Positions 10,601-20,603 of a stretch of DNA of 64,000 nt are shown one piece after another (within the stretch, counting starts at the first letter, position 1; each line of letters opens with the position of its first letter). The translations under genes and the position numbers were made by a program. The notes under the pieces were generated by a model that was not told the DNA's origin, did not search any database, and saw only the letters and a list, made by a program, of their open reading frames with translations. The stretch lies in the NCBI RefSeq assembly GCF_000328475.2, contig NC_026480.1:248001-312000 (forward strand), in the 5' to 3' direction. The DNA comes from Mycosarcoma maydis. Its lineage: Eukaryota; Basidiomycota; Ustilaginomycetes; Ustilaginales.

Positions 10601-12783
10601 ACACGGTGGGCCCTCTGCCAGCAATGAGCCCTTCTGCATCTCAACATTGCTTGCCTAGTCGCCAACATCGACGAGATGGATCTGTAGGATCTACGTACAG
10701 CCAAATGACGATTCAGCAGGCTCGACGATCGAGCACGGCGTCTCGTGTTACAGTGCGGAGCAGCGGTCACTGGAGCGAAGGCCGTCTTTCCGAGGATGCG
10801 CTGAGTGCTTTGGAGGCCGAGGTGGGCCAGGCAAGACGCGCAGAGGTGATCGCACTCGGCAAGGGGAGGGTCAAGGATTGGGTGGGTGGCGGCGGCGCCG
10901 ATCGGCCTTTGCCGACTGCTGAAGCACCGACGCTTTCCCGTAGCAACACGTTGCGCAAGAATATCCACCAGGACACAAGCCAGCATGTCGCGGATCGGGT
11001 CGACGAACTGGAATCACAGCGTCAAAAGACTCTGAACGAGCATCTGGATCGTAGACTTCAGCAGCTATCGGAAGCGCAACTCGGAAAGGATACAACAATG
11101 GCTCGCATGCCTTTCGACACCCAGGCTCGACGCCCTCTCGATGAAATCCTTCGAGATGCAAGTCCCAAGAAGCATCAAGACGATCCTGCGATGAAAGGCT
11201 CGGAGATCGCTAGCCAATCTGCACCAGGCAAGGGACGCTCCGAGGCCAAAGGCCTCGCAAGGCTCTCTGCGTTCCACGACCGCAAGCTCGTAGGACACTC
11301 GGAGCGCTCTCAGGTGGCTTTGAACTCGGCTACGGAAGAGGCGATTCGTCTGGGCCGGGCGCCTTCGAAACGTGTTCGTCGCAATGTCAGCGAGACTCAA
11401 AGTAGCGGCGAGGCAGTCATGGTGCAGCGCGAGTCGGCGGTCACCGGCGAGGACTCTACAGCACCAAGCCTACTCGCTGCGCGACACCCTCGACGATCAA
11501 CTTCGCTATCTCGCAAGAAATCAGCAAGTGTTGTTGACCAACTGAACCCGACGCTGGACGCTGCTCTTCCATTCAGCGCTGCCGTTGAATGGCAGAACTC
11601 AGCCGCGCAGCCTGCGTGGCTAGCATCACAGGGAAAAGCTGTGCGGAACGTGCAAGACGATAGCAAGAAGCATTCAAACCAGCGCACGTATGCCACGTCC
11701 GAGGAAGCGGTACGAGCCAAGCAGCTAGAGCGCTTGGAGAGGAAGAAGCGACTGGCCGAAAAGGAGGCGAAGCGTCAAGCTCTGTTGCAGCAAAAGTATG
11801 CGCACAAGAAGCAAAGCGATCCGTTACTGGCGGCACGTTTGGCTCTGGCCGGATTGGAGCCTCGCGAAGCAGCACCACGCGACAAGACGGACCATACAGC
11901 AAACAAGACACTGTGTACGACGACAAAGTTGAGCACTGGCACGGTTGGCGGCGGACTGCAGCCTCCGGCGATTCCAGAGCGACGAGGATCATCGCACTCT
12001 GGTGGGCGTCTCTCGGTGCCTCGATCTCCGCTGGTACGAAAGAACTCGGACAGTGGTAGCGTTACCTCGTTCCACACGGCTGTGGATGCTCCTGTCAGCG
12101 GTTCGGCTGCTGTTTTGGGCTCGCCACTGTCGAAAGCTGCTGTTGCTGCTCAGCCGTGCGCAAATGTTGGGGATGTGTCTTGCGACTCGAAATGGAGTGG
12201 CGAGGTGCGACCGGACACTTCGTACAGCATTGCATCGTCGCTGGCAGTCGACTTTGAATTTCCGGTGCCTCCGCAGCGGATGAAAGAACAGCTGTCGGAC
12301 GACGGCACGCTGCTCAGCCGCGCCGGACTGCAGCAGTCTCCGTATCAACAATGGCGAGAACGTCGTCATTACGGCCAAGCTAGCCCCTTCATGCAAGCGC
12401 CGCAGCGCGACTCGAGTCTACGAGACCGTTCTTTGCTGTTTCTGAGCAAGCGCGAGGAAGAGCAAGGGATGACTGCATCGAGAACCATGCCCAAGCTGAT
12501 GACGGTATCGGCGCTCGACTCTGTCAAACAGTCTGTAACGCTGCGAAAGTCGCGATCGGTGGGGTACAACAGTGGCGACTTGCGCAAGCTGTCACGTGAA
12601 CAGATGATGTGGGACGTCAGCCACCATGCGAGTCCTGTGGGTATGCAAGGCGAAGTTGACAGCGGGGGGCTGGCTGCGCAGTATGGAGAGGCCAGAGGAC
12701 TGGGTATCGAGATGGCGGACGATTCGAGTATCGCAGCAAGGTACTCAAATGTCGGATCTCAGAGATACGCCATCGCCGCCTAG
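7612..12783 (+). CDS. Giant serine-rich protein, unknown function (1723 aa)
   Basis: A single uninterrupted frame runs from ATG 7612 to TAG 12783; a second in-frame ATG follows at 7657. I do not recognise a catalytic domain. The protein is dominated by Ser/Pro/Thr/Arg-rich low complexity with many basic-Ser clusters that resemble kinase targets (RRKSFSG, HRKKSKSLSMIG, RRRTASSDS, KSRSVGYNSG). There is an acidic tract followed by eight Asn (about residues 875-890, encoded by an AAC run) and one short strongly charged helix, likely coiled coil, around 1368-1401 (KQLERLERKKRLAEKEAKR). Short conserved-looking islands include RKPSLRVRLKMGRG and VTLRKSRSVGYNSG. No signal peptide or membrane span is seen. 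A cytoplasmic scaffold or polarity/signalling protein is a guess. Codon use matches the neighbours. The next gene has similar composition, but I see no clear homology between the two. Confidence 0.8.
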   Translation: MPFADLLWRSSPHSTMDIQIQSVPTSYPTAAQPPSRSSSSLSPSRTPSLRRRLTFGRTAKPQPSPAIHGDLLYPTQAVLAGATTNRASHYSTPDDHSIGRAPARTPSLTVVSTSKPPSATHSRMHSPLPRGVSPTTFALSLPAASPTHQYDRLLDPSSTSASVSSRTSPSPLNNPPPPPPSTSTTSALQQIAQPASSTSLSQNLPTSAEPSSTTPSSSKGQKLRSPFPPASSSTRTSSTHRDRSVMGTAMFRRASLRRRTASSDSTISLTQKALPQATGPTPPPEPKATSSIMATIASAPVAPVAPVAAAVSLPASDAPTGRFARIFGRRKSFSGPTNVFPKPNLVSNPVPALPHANGLVHKNSPPLAVISSGWQGPPDETNSSRANSGHSVPLSPRTMSPLLRLSSENPVSSVKGNAHKALAPAAVQLQSVDSQSSKVSTFSFPARMSLSNDSWQQAPSVADSSRQRLAEHSASRSRSVPLATLPISNPIPLSPSQNPFEGSTMPSPQRRPTRPGRSLSFSLGHRKKSKSLSMIGHMFGSSSSQTEPFTALPRLPAAASTLSERYPPAENGVSPVIEPTVSSHSRKPSLRVRLKMGRGAAEQGSQRPTTPEIESWKQRLAEPRVDVASDQTERMLRANSDDAFRSKHSGSPVKIVRSKSLIRRKPPPEIKQEEIDISSSTPVYGKAFRTLKVDQHASSPFGGSPTSSPELVITTLPDPEPRADFEPTAARGLGLIDASAAASKGANSSVPSIDIRPGTPSREAWPDVASSPTNSASQLSRQRLAPGSPPHVPQRRRSSGMHSIADTSMSVDRPWSLISASEADTPLLKLRSLVVNTNVSEDSREENRSSDDLFFRRPTAEKIDVSHRPPVSDTEEEEDDDNNNNNNNNIIIKETEVLSEGGSQQLRSCSQATMLSDAKHDILSVLSSQSGSSTIRAAGDVQAQLGVSGLSATSGAPSNVSQTSTARACSVPPGVRQSVEPSFGVAVNADAKDRDGDTVGPLPAMSPSASQHCLPSRQHRRDGSVGSTYSQMTIQQARRSSTASRVTVRSSGHWSEGRLSEDALSALEAEVGQARRAEVIALGKGRVKDWVGGGGADRPLPTAEAPTLSRSNTLRKNIHQDTSQHVADRVDELESQRQKTLNEHLDRRLQQLSEAQLGKDTTMARMPFDTQARRPLDEILRDASPKKHQDDPAMKGSEIASQSAPGKGRSEAKGLARLSAFHDRKLVGHSERSQVALNSATEEAIRLGRAPSKRVRRNVSETQSSGEAVMVQRESAVTGEDSTAPSLLAARHPRRSTSLSRKKSASVVDQLNPTLDAALPFSAAVEWQNSAAQPAWLASQGKAVRNVQDDSKKHSNQRTYATSEEAVRAKQLERLERKKRLAEKEAKRQALLQQKYAHKKQSDPLLAARLALAGLEPREAAPRDKTDHTANKTLCTTTKLSTGTVGGGLQPPAIPERRGSSHSGGRLSVPRSPLVRKNSDSGSVTSFHTAVDAPVSGSAAVLGSPLSKAAVAAQPCANVGDVSCDSKWSGEVRPDTSYSIASSLAVDFEFPVPPQRMKEQLSDDGTLLSRAGLQQSPYQQWRERRHYGQASPFMQAPQRDSSLRDRSLLFLSKREEEQGMTASRTMPKLMTVSALDSVKQSVTLRKSRSVGYNSGDLRKLSREQMMWDVSHHASPVGMQGEVDSGGLAAQYGEARGLGIEMADDSSIAARYSNVGSQRYAIAA

Positions 12784-14805
12784 AAGCGAGCAAGGACATT
12801 CACGATTGGTCGACGCTCACGTGTCACACTTTGCCTGCTTTTGATATGGATTTGAAATGCACCACTCTATGGAGTCTGATACGCTGGAAGCATTCACGAT
12901 TTGCACACCTCGGTCTGTTCGGAGAAGTGTGTGCGTACAAAGCTGGCGTGATTGACCGATGACAGGGAGGAGCATGCACGAAGAGTGTCCAAGCTGGATG
13001 GTCACGCGAGGCATTCATGGGCGTTGAATGCGAAAGTGCTTGCAGCTTGCAGCGCAGATTTCGAGCCGAGGTATAGGCTGGTGTTCACGCACAGACAGAC
13101 GGCGCACACGCAGCAATCGATTCGTGTCGGATCGACGTTGTCGAGTATCACACATTAGATGGCGTGGGTGGGATGGCTTTGGTGTCATTCAGCTTTGCTC
13201 CTTCACTCGCAGAATCGTGAGTCACGCTTGCGGTAAAGTTTACCCCCTCGCGTTTGCTTGACGCTTTTCCCACGCCAGTCGTGAGCATCAATCGACGCGC
13301 CAGCTTTGACAATCGGGTTAAAGCTATTCAACCACCAGCCGAGAATTCAGACTATACAATTCACTGAATTTCAAGTCACGAGTTGCAACGCGAGATTCGT
13401 GATTCCAAATCTGTATTTCACTTGGGGACAGTGAGTGCATGCGCGCGTGTGACTGGCACGGTGCGCTTCTGTTCTGTTGCACGGCTGCACCAATCGTGAA
13501 TCACGAATGGCACCAGTTATTATTAATAACTTGATAACTTTACAAATTCTTCATACCAAAGCAAATTGACACGTTAATCGTGAATACAGAACACCGAATC
13601 GACTTAAGCGAGACAAGCTAGGGTTTCTTGTTTGGAGAAAGAACAGTGACAGTGACAGAGTGCTCCAACTTAGTTACACGGATGACTGAATCCAACTTTG
13701 AAAACAATCGGGAAGCGAATGATCTGCAAGCTCGAGTCGTGAGTCGTGAGTCGTTAGTGCGAGTCGTGAGTGGCTTACGCTTCGTACGACGACGTCCAAA
13801 TAGCCCAACGCTTTGTGGAAGCCTTCCACGTTCGACTCATCGAATGCCGACATGGCCACCACGTTACTCACGACTCTGATTTCTGAGCAGCATTTGTGGC
13901 ATTCGTGATCCATAAAATGGATCTCATTGCAAGCTCACCTCTGGACGAGGCTTGAGTTGGATGGCTCAAGGCAGACGAATCAGCCAATCTGCCTGTCCTT
14001 CTCTGCTGCCTGCATCCAGCTTTCGTGATTGGTGACTGGTGTTTCGCGAGCGTGGTGTGAGCCACGATGATGAGGCTTGCTATGCACTCGAGAGCGCGTG
14101 CGCGTGGCAGATGTGTGTGAGGCAGAAGCACAAATCACAGTCACGAATCACGAATAGCACAGCACAGCACATTCCTCCTTCTTCACGCCTTGTCTCTGCA
14201 GTGACCCTCACAAGTGACAACTGACCAACTGGTGCTATTCCGTCTTCTCCTCGCTCCGTTTCCCTTTTGGTTTTCTTCGCCTTGTCGCGTACCTTTGTTT
14301 CCTCGCTATCCTCATCCACCTTCACCTCAACGTGTCTCCGAGAGACGACGACGTCGACCTAGGCTCCAACTGCCTCATTCTACTGCTCTCTCGCTTCTCG
14401 CTTCTCTCTCCTCTTGCCTGCATCCAGTCTCTCTTGCCACTCTCTGACTCTTGCCTCGATTCAGCATTTCTGCGCTCTCGACGCCAATTAGACGCACCTC
14501 CCACCCCACCACCGCGCCGCGTCTCATCTCGTGCTATTTACTACTCGAGCATACACGCTTCTCGGCTTCGTCTGCTCTCGACCATCGCTCTGTGAACGCT
14601 CTCGGTTAGCCCCCACACGCAGCCACTCACCTCTGCGAGGTTCTGGCTTCTTGGGCTGCTGCCTGCTCCTTTTTTTGCTGGTCAAACAAAGTAGCTCCTC
14701 ATTCTACCCTCCCACCTATCTATTCCTGCAGCTGCTGGCGGCATCGACACGTAACCCTTCCTTCATTTGTTCTTCCTTCAAGTACCGGCTTGTCCCGCCC
14801 CTTCC
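12784..14805. other. Motif-rich intergenic region and long pyrimidine-rich leader
   Basis: No gene was recognised. The first part (12784-14160) carries many TCGTGA/TCACGA motifs: near 12796, 12889, 13213, 13375-13405, the inverted pair 13492-13509, 13577, the array 13733-13775, 13868, 13902, 14024 and 14140. From about 14220 to the start codon at 14806 the top strand is strongly C/T-rich, consistent with a smut promoter plus long 5' leader. Short frames inside it look like by-products of composition. Confidence 0.6.
13733..13775. repeat. AGTCGTG 7-bp motif array
   Basis: Direct 7-bp units of the type AGTCGTG (CGAGTCGTGAGTCGTGAGTC and a degenerate continuation) are seen. This is a G-variant of the ATTCGTG family spread through intergenic DNA of this window. 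Confidence 0.75.
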
Positions 14806-17800
14806 ATGCCTAACTCGATCGTACGACGACGAAGCACACGCACTCCCAGCATCGACTTTACAGTCGCATCACCATCACCATCGCCTTCAAGCTTCACTTC
14901 AACCATCATGGCCGCTGAGACTTCTCGCAATCGCGGAGATCAGATCCTCTCGGCCAAAAAGAAGCTCAAGAGCTACCGCGCAAAGCAAGCCCTGATGGCT
15001 CAGAAGCGCTCCTCTGCTTCTCTGTCCCATTCTCACACGCACTCGCACTCGCACTCGCACTCGCAATCCGGCTCTGGCGTCCGCGTCAGCAACACTCCTC
15101 CGGCTGCAGCTGTCGTAGAGGCTCTTTCAAATGAGATTGTTTCTCAGGCTTCCACCTCTGCCACCTCCGTCGCCAACGCGACCTCTTCACACCCACGTCC
15201 ACCATCCACCTCTGCTCACCGCCGAGCTCATTCGCGCGCCGGCTCCATCTCCATCACACCCAATGCATTGTTCTCGCACGCAAACACAATAGCTTCCACC
15301 CCTGCCCTTGCCTCGGCATCAGCGCTCGCATGTTCTGCTCCCATCGTCGCCCCAAGCGCAGGCCACACTCGAACCCACTCGAGATCGCATTCACGATCCT
15401 ATTCTCGCTCTCGCCCCGTCAGCATTGCCATGCTCGGTGCCAAGAAGCAAGAGCCCGTCGTTGTCGCCATTGAGCATCCCGCCGAGTCAGAGACCGCTCT
15501 CGACGTCAACTCCCAACGTCGATCACACCAGTTCCTCGACTCTTCGACCTTGTTTGGTGGTCCCATCTCTTCTGCAGGTCTACGACCTACCTCTGTGTCT
15601 TCATCAAAGCGCTTGAGTAATGTCTCTCCTGTATCTCCCGCCCTTTTCGATCGACCTCTCTCCCAAAGTATCGCTGGCGTTGTCTTGCCTTCGCCCTCCA
15701 CCCCGGCTGCACGTCACTCTAGGCGTCTCAGCCGACATGTGCGTACCTCGAGCGTCGCCACAAAACGCGAAAGCATGGAGATCATGGGTGGTCTCGGCGC
15801 CGGCGCCGGCCTCGGTCTCGACATGCCCATTCCAACGTCACCCTTACCCTCGGCGGGTCTTGCAAGACGTCGCAGCTCGCGCATGTCGAATCTTCCCTCG
15901 GCCAGCGTGCTCTTTACATTCTCTGATTCTACCCCGTCCAACGCCAACTCGACCACCACCAGCAACGCTAACGCCAATGCCAACGTCAATGCCAACGCCA
16001 ATGCCCACCTCACCAGAAACAGCACCCGTCTAAGCGGCCATCAGTGGGACTGGAAGAAAGCCATCGCCGATGCCGTCAATCAAGTCGAAGAAAGCAGCCA
16101 ATATCGTCTCACCGCTCTCGACAAACTCGAAGGCCGCACATCCACTGCGCACCGTGCCCCCACTGATGCTCCCTCCTCTGCCACCGTTGCCGCTTCACGT
16201 GCTTCTCGTCGTCTCTCTGGTCACGCCAGAACCGGAAGCATCCAGATCCCAAACCTCGACGAAATTCATCAGAACGAACTCGACGAGCTCAGAGCAAGTT
16301 GGAACTCGCAAGCATTCGACGGCAGCAACACTTCTGCCTCTGCTTCGATCCCGCTGTCTGCTCCCGCCGTGTCGACGACGAATCGTCGCGAAAGCTGGGG
16401 TCGCAACCTCGTTCCACCTTCGCCTTCCTCGCTCCTATCTGCTGGGTTTTCGTCCCCAGCATTGCCCAACGCATACCTAGCCAGCCCAGGTCGACCAGAA
16501 TCGATAATCGCCGAGTCGCCGCTCCCGGAAGGTCTTGGTACTCTCATGGAAGAAGAAGAGGAAGAGGATGTCACCTCGCCTATCCGCGAGCGCTCCAGCC
16601 TCGAAATGCCACTCGTTGGCCGTACAAATACTGATGACGAGCTTCGCAAACAGCGTCGCGAGGCTCAAGACGAGACTGCCAAACGCAATCGACGCGCCAG
16701 CCTTGCACCCAAGCCTCTCAAGCTGAAATCTCGTCCACCCAGCCTCTTCCTGACGCCCTCGCAGCGCAGCGGTCTTACCAGTAGCCCATCGATGCCCAAC
16801 TTTCCTACCTCTCCTCTTGTGGCTCCTTCAATGGCCGATGAGACAACCCCGAGAGCATTCATGGCCATCTTTCCTGAGGCTGCCGACGATGACGAAAGCC
16901 AGGTGCTTGAGCAGACCAACGATTCGGACGTCTCAATGACACTGCCAAGCCGCAGCACCACCTGCCCCGGCTTGTCCTCTCTCGCCAACGTCTCTGAGCA
17001 AATGGAGCAGACAAATGGCCAAGAGTCACGGTTCACCACCCAAGCTGCATCGGATGAACATGCTCAAACGCCCAAGGAGCCAAACACTTCTGTCGACACC
17101 GATCCTCCTGCTGAAGAGGCGGCAACTCACGAGCAACGACAGCTTGAGCAGCTTCAGCAACAGATTCTTCGCGCTCATCGCAGCTCGGTCATTGCTCCTT
17201 TCTCCGCCACTTCCTCGTCCATCGACTCGCCTTCCCTTTCCTCGGCAAGCACTGCATCGTCGCGACAGGGCATGCGTACTCTACGTCTCGGCTCCCAAGC
17301 AAATCTTTCTTCCATCATCGAGTCCGCAACCGCCAGCAGCGCAGCTTCCGCAAACATCGCTTTAGGAGCCGCCTCTGCCGCCGCCACCCCGTCATCCCAG
17401 CGTCGTCGCAGTCTCATCATTGGCCCTCTTTCTACCGTTCCAGTGTCCAACTCGTCTTCTCGCGACAGCGACTTTGTCGCTTCCTTTAGCAACTCAGCTG
17501 CTTCGAGCCGTTCCGCTCGAAGATCTTCCATCATTTACAAGCCTTCTACCGCTTCGATGTCCGATAACCAATCTCCGCACTCAGCAACCGACTCGATCGT
17601 CAGTCTCGGTGGTGTGCCACTTGCGGTTCATGACGAGCTCAAAGTCAAAGCGAACCGCGATGCTGCGCTTCTGGAGTCGACCAAACAGCAGGTCGAGCTG
17701 CTCGAGCGTGAGCTCGCCAACGAGGCTGAACGAAGTGCACGCGAAAAGGCGGAGCTGGAGCAGTGGAACATGGACAAGGAAGAGCAACTCTTTGACCGTG

Positions 17801-20040
17801 CACAGCGTGCCGAGACCGCGGCTCGTCAAGCCCAAGATGCGCTCGCCACGATGCGCTCCGATTTTGATCATGCCAAGGAGCAGTTGGAAGATCTGCAGGC
17901 TGAGCGCGAGGTGCTACAAGATGATATTGAAGGCTGGCGCTCACGTTGCCAGGATCTCGAAAAGACCTTGCGCGCCGAAAAGGCCAAGTCAGACGAGCAC
18001 CGCAAGCTTCGTGCTGCTGCGCGTCTGCGCATCAAACAGCTCACCGATGCTATCGAGCAGGGCAGCGCCAACGTGCCCGCCGATGAGCTATGCGTCCTTG
18101 CAGCTCTCGAGATGCCTCAACTCGACCTAGCTAGCGTGCTCAAGAGTCCTAGCCTTGGAGCTGTCAGTCCCAACCCGAATCTCACCCCTCGGCTTTCGCC
18201 GAGCATCGCAAGCGAGGAAGCTCCCCCTCAGATTACCAAGCTGCTTGCGGACATGCGTCAGCAGATCTTCAACTTGGCTGGCAGCCTTGAGCATGAGCGT
18301 AAGCAGCACCTTCAAGCCAAGCACGAGGTGGCTAGGCTGCGACTCGAGGCTCAGCACCATCAACAGCCAGCTATGAGCGAGCAGCTCAGCGAGAAGGAGA
18401 CTTCCTTCTCCGCTGCCGCTGCTGCTGAGGACCAGCGTTTCCCTCTGCAAGATGACAGCCGGGACATGTCGACATCGGAATCATTCAGCTCGGTGCGACC
18501 GTCGAGCGGTGTGCTCGGCAAGAACAAGCGCCACATGTTTGCCTACGACTCGAGCATGGGCAGCTTTGGACAGTCGCAGAGCAGTGCTTCGCTTTCCATG
18601 ACGAACATGACGGACGACACAGCCCCCACAGACAACGAGTCAGACATGTCGGACTCCTTTTCCACCAAGCTGCCAACCTCGGAAAGCGATCTGATCGGTC
18701 TCGGTATGGGCAGTTTGCAGACGCTGGATGAGATCGAGGAGGTCTCCGAGGTGTCGGAGAGTGTTGCGGGCAGCAACGGCACTCTGAGCGCCGCCTTAGC
18801 CACTAGTCCAGCTTGGATCGATGTTGAGGCGGCCGAAGATGGCGCTTTGCGACCGAGCTTGGATGTGAGCGAGGCAAGCTTTGACGCAACCTACCAGGAC
18901 GCTGACCATGCTCCGCCAACGCCAGATCTGTACCGATCAATGGAGCCTGCCTACATGAACGCCACCAAACGCTTTGTCAAAAGCAACGTCGCTGATTCGA
19001 CTGAGCACAGCACACACGCTTCTTCCTCTTCTAGCTCGGGTGAAAGCCACGCTGCGCCTTCGACCCCACCTCAGCATGCCATAGCACGACTTGACGACGC
19101 CGGCGTTGAGGCCAACTTTGCGACGCGCACGTGCACGCGCACGCCTTCGCCTCGACCCGAGTTCCACCGCGAGTGGAGCTTCGAATGGGGCAAGTCGCGC
19201 TCGCTCAAGATGCCCAGCGCACAGCACACGGTCGAAGACTTTTTCGGCATTCTGTGTGAGGATCGCCTTCCGCCCCTGAGCACTTCCGAGGAGCCTCTCG
19301 ACTTGCCACCTATCTCTCTCTCGTCCAACGGTACGCTGTTGCCCACAGCGCGTCTAAGCAAGGACGGAAAACCCGTGACCATTGGCGTCGCAATGACACG
19401 GTCCGCAAGCATCTTTGGAGGCAAGCGACCGCCCGTTGCTCGATCAGCCTACCTGCGCGAGAGCTTTGATTCCACCTCGAACTCCAACATTGCCCATCAC
19501 GAAAACGCGCAGTCGATTGGAATTAGTGGATATGGACACGAAGCGCACTCGTCATCAGCGTCCGGCTTGGTCGCCTCGATTGGATCGCGAGCTTTGAGCA
19601 GGATGAGCCTGCAGCACCTCACCGGCGCGTTCTCGGGTTTGAGTGGATATCTGACCAACCAGAGTGGCGCCGCTGTGACGGCCGCCAAGATGTGCAACGC
19701 TGGTGGCATGGAGGAGGGCAACAGCGGGGTGAACTGGGCTACCGCTCAGCGCCACACACTTGACGAAAACAATCATGTGTTTGACGCCCAGGACCTTCGA
19801 TTCGATATCGAGTCGGGCGCCGGCAGGATCGGCAAGTACGACCGAGGCTCGGCGGGCAAGCAGCTTTCCTGGACTACCGAGTCTGCAACCGCAACAAGGC
19901 AGCAGGGGCACGTACAACCGCTGTCGACAAGGAGGTACTTGAGAAAGTCAGCTGTCGTCGCACCCAAACCTACGCCTGTCTGGCAACTCGATTTCTCCAC
20001 CAGCACGGGTGCCGGCGCCGGCCCCGTCTTCACTTTGTAA
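14806..20040 (+). CDS. Large Ser-rich coiled-coil protein, unknown function (1744 aa)
   Basis: The frame opens further upstream, but the first ATG is at 14806, giving 1744 residues to TAA 20040. The N-terminal part has a basic amphipathic segment (DQILSAKKKLKSYRAKQ, about residues 45-62) and then a His-Ser repeat (HSHTHSHSHSHSHS). The motif resembles the AAKKKLKxYQ-type start of golgin/GM130-like proteins, but this is only a similarity by eye. Long Ser/Ala/Asn-rich regions follow. The best-structured part is a coiled coil at about residues 938-1085 (LLESTKQQVELLERELANEA; AEREVLQDDIEGWRSRCQDL), with a shorter helix at about 1145-1185. A later conserved-looking block reads HREWSFEWGKSRSLKMPS and HTVEDFFGILCEDRLPPLS. 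No membrane span is seen. A vesicle-tether, cytoskeletal or cell-polarity role is possible but unproven. Confidence 0.82.
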   Translation: MPNSIVRRRSTRTPSIDFTVASPSPSPSSFTSTIMAAETSRNRGDQILSAKKKLKSYRAKQALMAQKRSSASLSHSHTHSHSHSHSQSGSGVRVSNTPPAAAVVEALSNEIVSQASTSATSVANATSSHPRPPSTSAHRRAHSRAGSISITPNALFSHANTIASTPALASASALACSAPIVAPSAGHTRTHSRSHSRSYSRSRPVSIAMLGAKKQEPVVVAIEHPAESETALDVNSQRRSHQFLDSSTLFGGPISSAGLRPTSVSSSKRLSNVSPVSPALFDRPLSQSIAGVVLPSPSTPAARHSRRLSRHVRTSSVATKRESMEIMGGLGAGAGLGLDMPIPTSPLPSAGLARRRSSRMSNLPSASVLFTFSDSTPSNANSTTTSNANANANVNANANAHLTRNSTRLSGHQWDWKKAIADAVNQVEESSQYRLTALDKLEGRTSTAHRAPTDAPSSATVAASRASRRLSGHARTGSIQIPNLDEIHQNELDELRASWNSQAFDGSNTSASASIPLSAPAVSTTNRRESWGRNLVPPSPSSLLSAGFSSPALPNAYLASPGRPESIIAESPLPEGLGTLMEEEEEEDVTSPIRERSSLEMPLVGRTNTDDELRKQRREAQDETAKRNRRASLAPKPLKLKSRPPSLFLTPSQRSGLTSSPSMPNFPTSPLVAPSMADETTPRAFMAIFPEAADDDESQVLEQTNDSDVSMTLPSRSTTCPGLSSLANVSEQMEQTNGQESRFTTQAASDEHAQTPKEPNTSVDTDPPAEEAATHEQRQLEQLQQQILRAHRSSVIAPFSATSSSIDSPSLSSASTASSRQGMRTLRLGSQANLSSIIESATASSAASANIALGAASAAATPSSQRRRSLIIGPLSTVPVSNSSSRDSDFVASFSNSAASSRSARRSSIIYKPSTASMSDNQSPHSATDSIVSLGGVPLAVHDELKVKANRDAALLESTKQQVELLERELANEAERSAREKAELEQWNMDKEEQLFDRAQRAETAARQAQDALATMRSDFDHAKEQLEDLQAEREVLQDDIEGWRSRCQDLEKTLRAEKAKSDEHRKLRAAARLRIKQLTDAIEQGSANVPADELCVLAALEMPQLDLASVLKSPSLGAVSPNPNLTPRLSPSIASEEAPPQITKLLADMRQQIFNLAGSLEHERKQHLQAKHEVARLRLEAQHHQQPAMSEQLSEKETSFSAAAAAEDQRFPLQDDSRDMSTSESFSSVRPSSGVLGKNKRHMFAYDSSMGSFGQSQSSASLSMTNMTDDTAPTDNESDMSDSFSTKLPTSESDLIGLGMGSLQTLDEIEEVSEVSESVAGSNGTLSAALATSPAWIDVEAAEDGALRPSLDVSEASFDATYQDADHAPPTPDLYRSMEPAYMNATKRFVKSNVADSTEHSTHASSSSSSGESHAAPSTPPQHAIARLDDAGVEANFATRTCTRTPSPRPEFHREWSFEWGKSRSLKMPSAQHTVEDFFGILCEDRLPPLSTSEEPLDLPPISLSSNGTLLPTARLSKDGKPVTIGVAMTRSASIFGGKRPPVARSAYLRESFDSTSNSNIAHHENAQSIGISGYGHEAHSSSASGLVASIGSRALSRMSLQHLTGAFSGLSGYLTNQSGAAVTAAKMCNAGGMEEGNSGVNWATAQRHTLDENNHVFDAQDLRFDIESGAGRIGKYDRGSAGKQLSWTTESATATRQQGHVQPLSTRRYLRKSAVVAPKPTPVWQLDFSTSTGAGAGPVFTL

Positions 20041-20603
20041 CAATTCCCCCTAAACCACCAACCACATTCGTCTTCGCTTTGACTTGATCTCGCGCACGGC
20101 ATGCATCCTCCTCCGTCTCGAGTGTTTTTACCTTGATGCTCTCGACGAGCCTTTGTTCTTTGTTTTCCATTTTGTCGTTATGCTTGTTTCGTGTCTCTCA
20201 ATCGCAGTTTGGCTTTCTTTGGTCCTTGACGCCGGCGCGCAGTCTGTTCGTGGCTTCCGTGGCATAGTGTTCATGTTCGAGACAATCGCAGAATCAGATC
20301 CACAGCGCAACAACACCAAGTCGACTGACGTTGTGCGATTCGTGATTGCCAGCGCCTGACGTGCGCGCGCTAACAACAGAAAGCGCATAAGTTACTTGCT
20401 TATCTGGATATCGTTGGTTAGCAAGCTACCTTGCACAGATCCTCTTGATTTGCAGAGCATGTTCGCACACGTCTAGCCAACACACAATAAACAAAACCAT
20501 GCACCAACAGGATTCATGTCTTTCGAGTGCGCTTTCTTCACTTAGACCTGCTCAACAAAATACATTTATATACGTTGACTATTCCAGCCACGTCACAAAA
20601 GGT
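20041..20603. other. Intergenic region before tRNA-Pro
   Basis: This is the 3' flank of the coiled-coil gene; no further gene was recognised. One ATTCGTGATT motif lies near 20339. The 3' part is A/T-richer than the genes, as is common next to tRNA genes. Confidence 0.5.
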
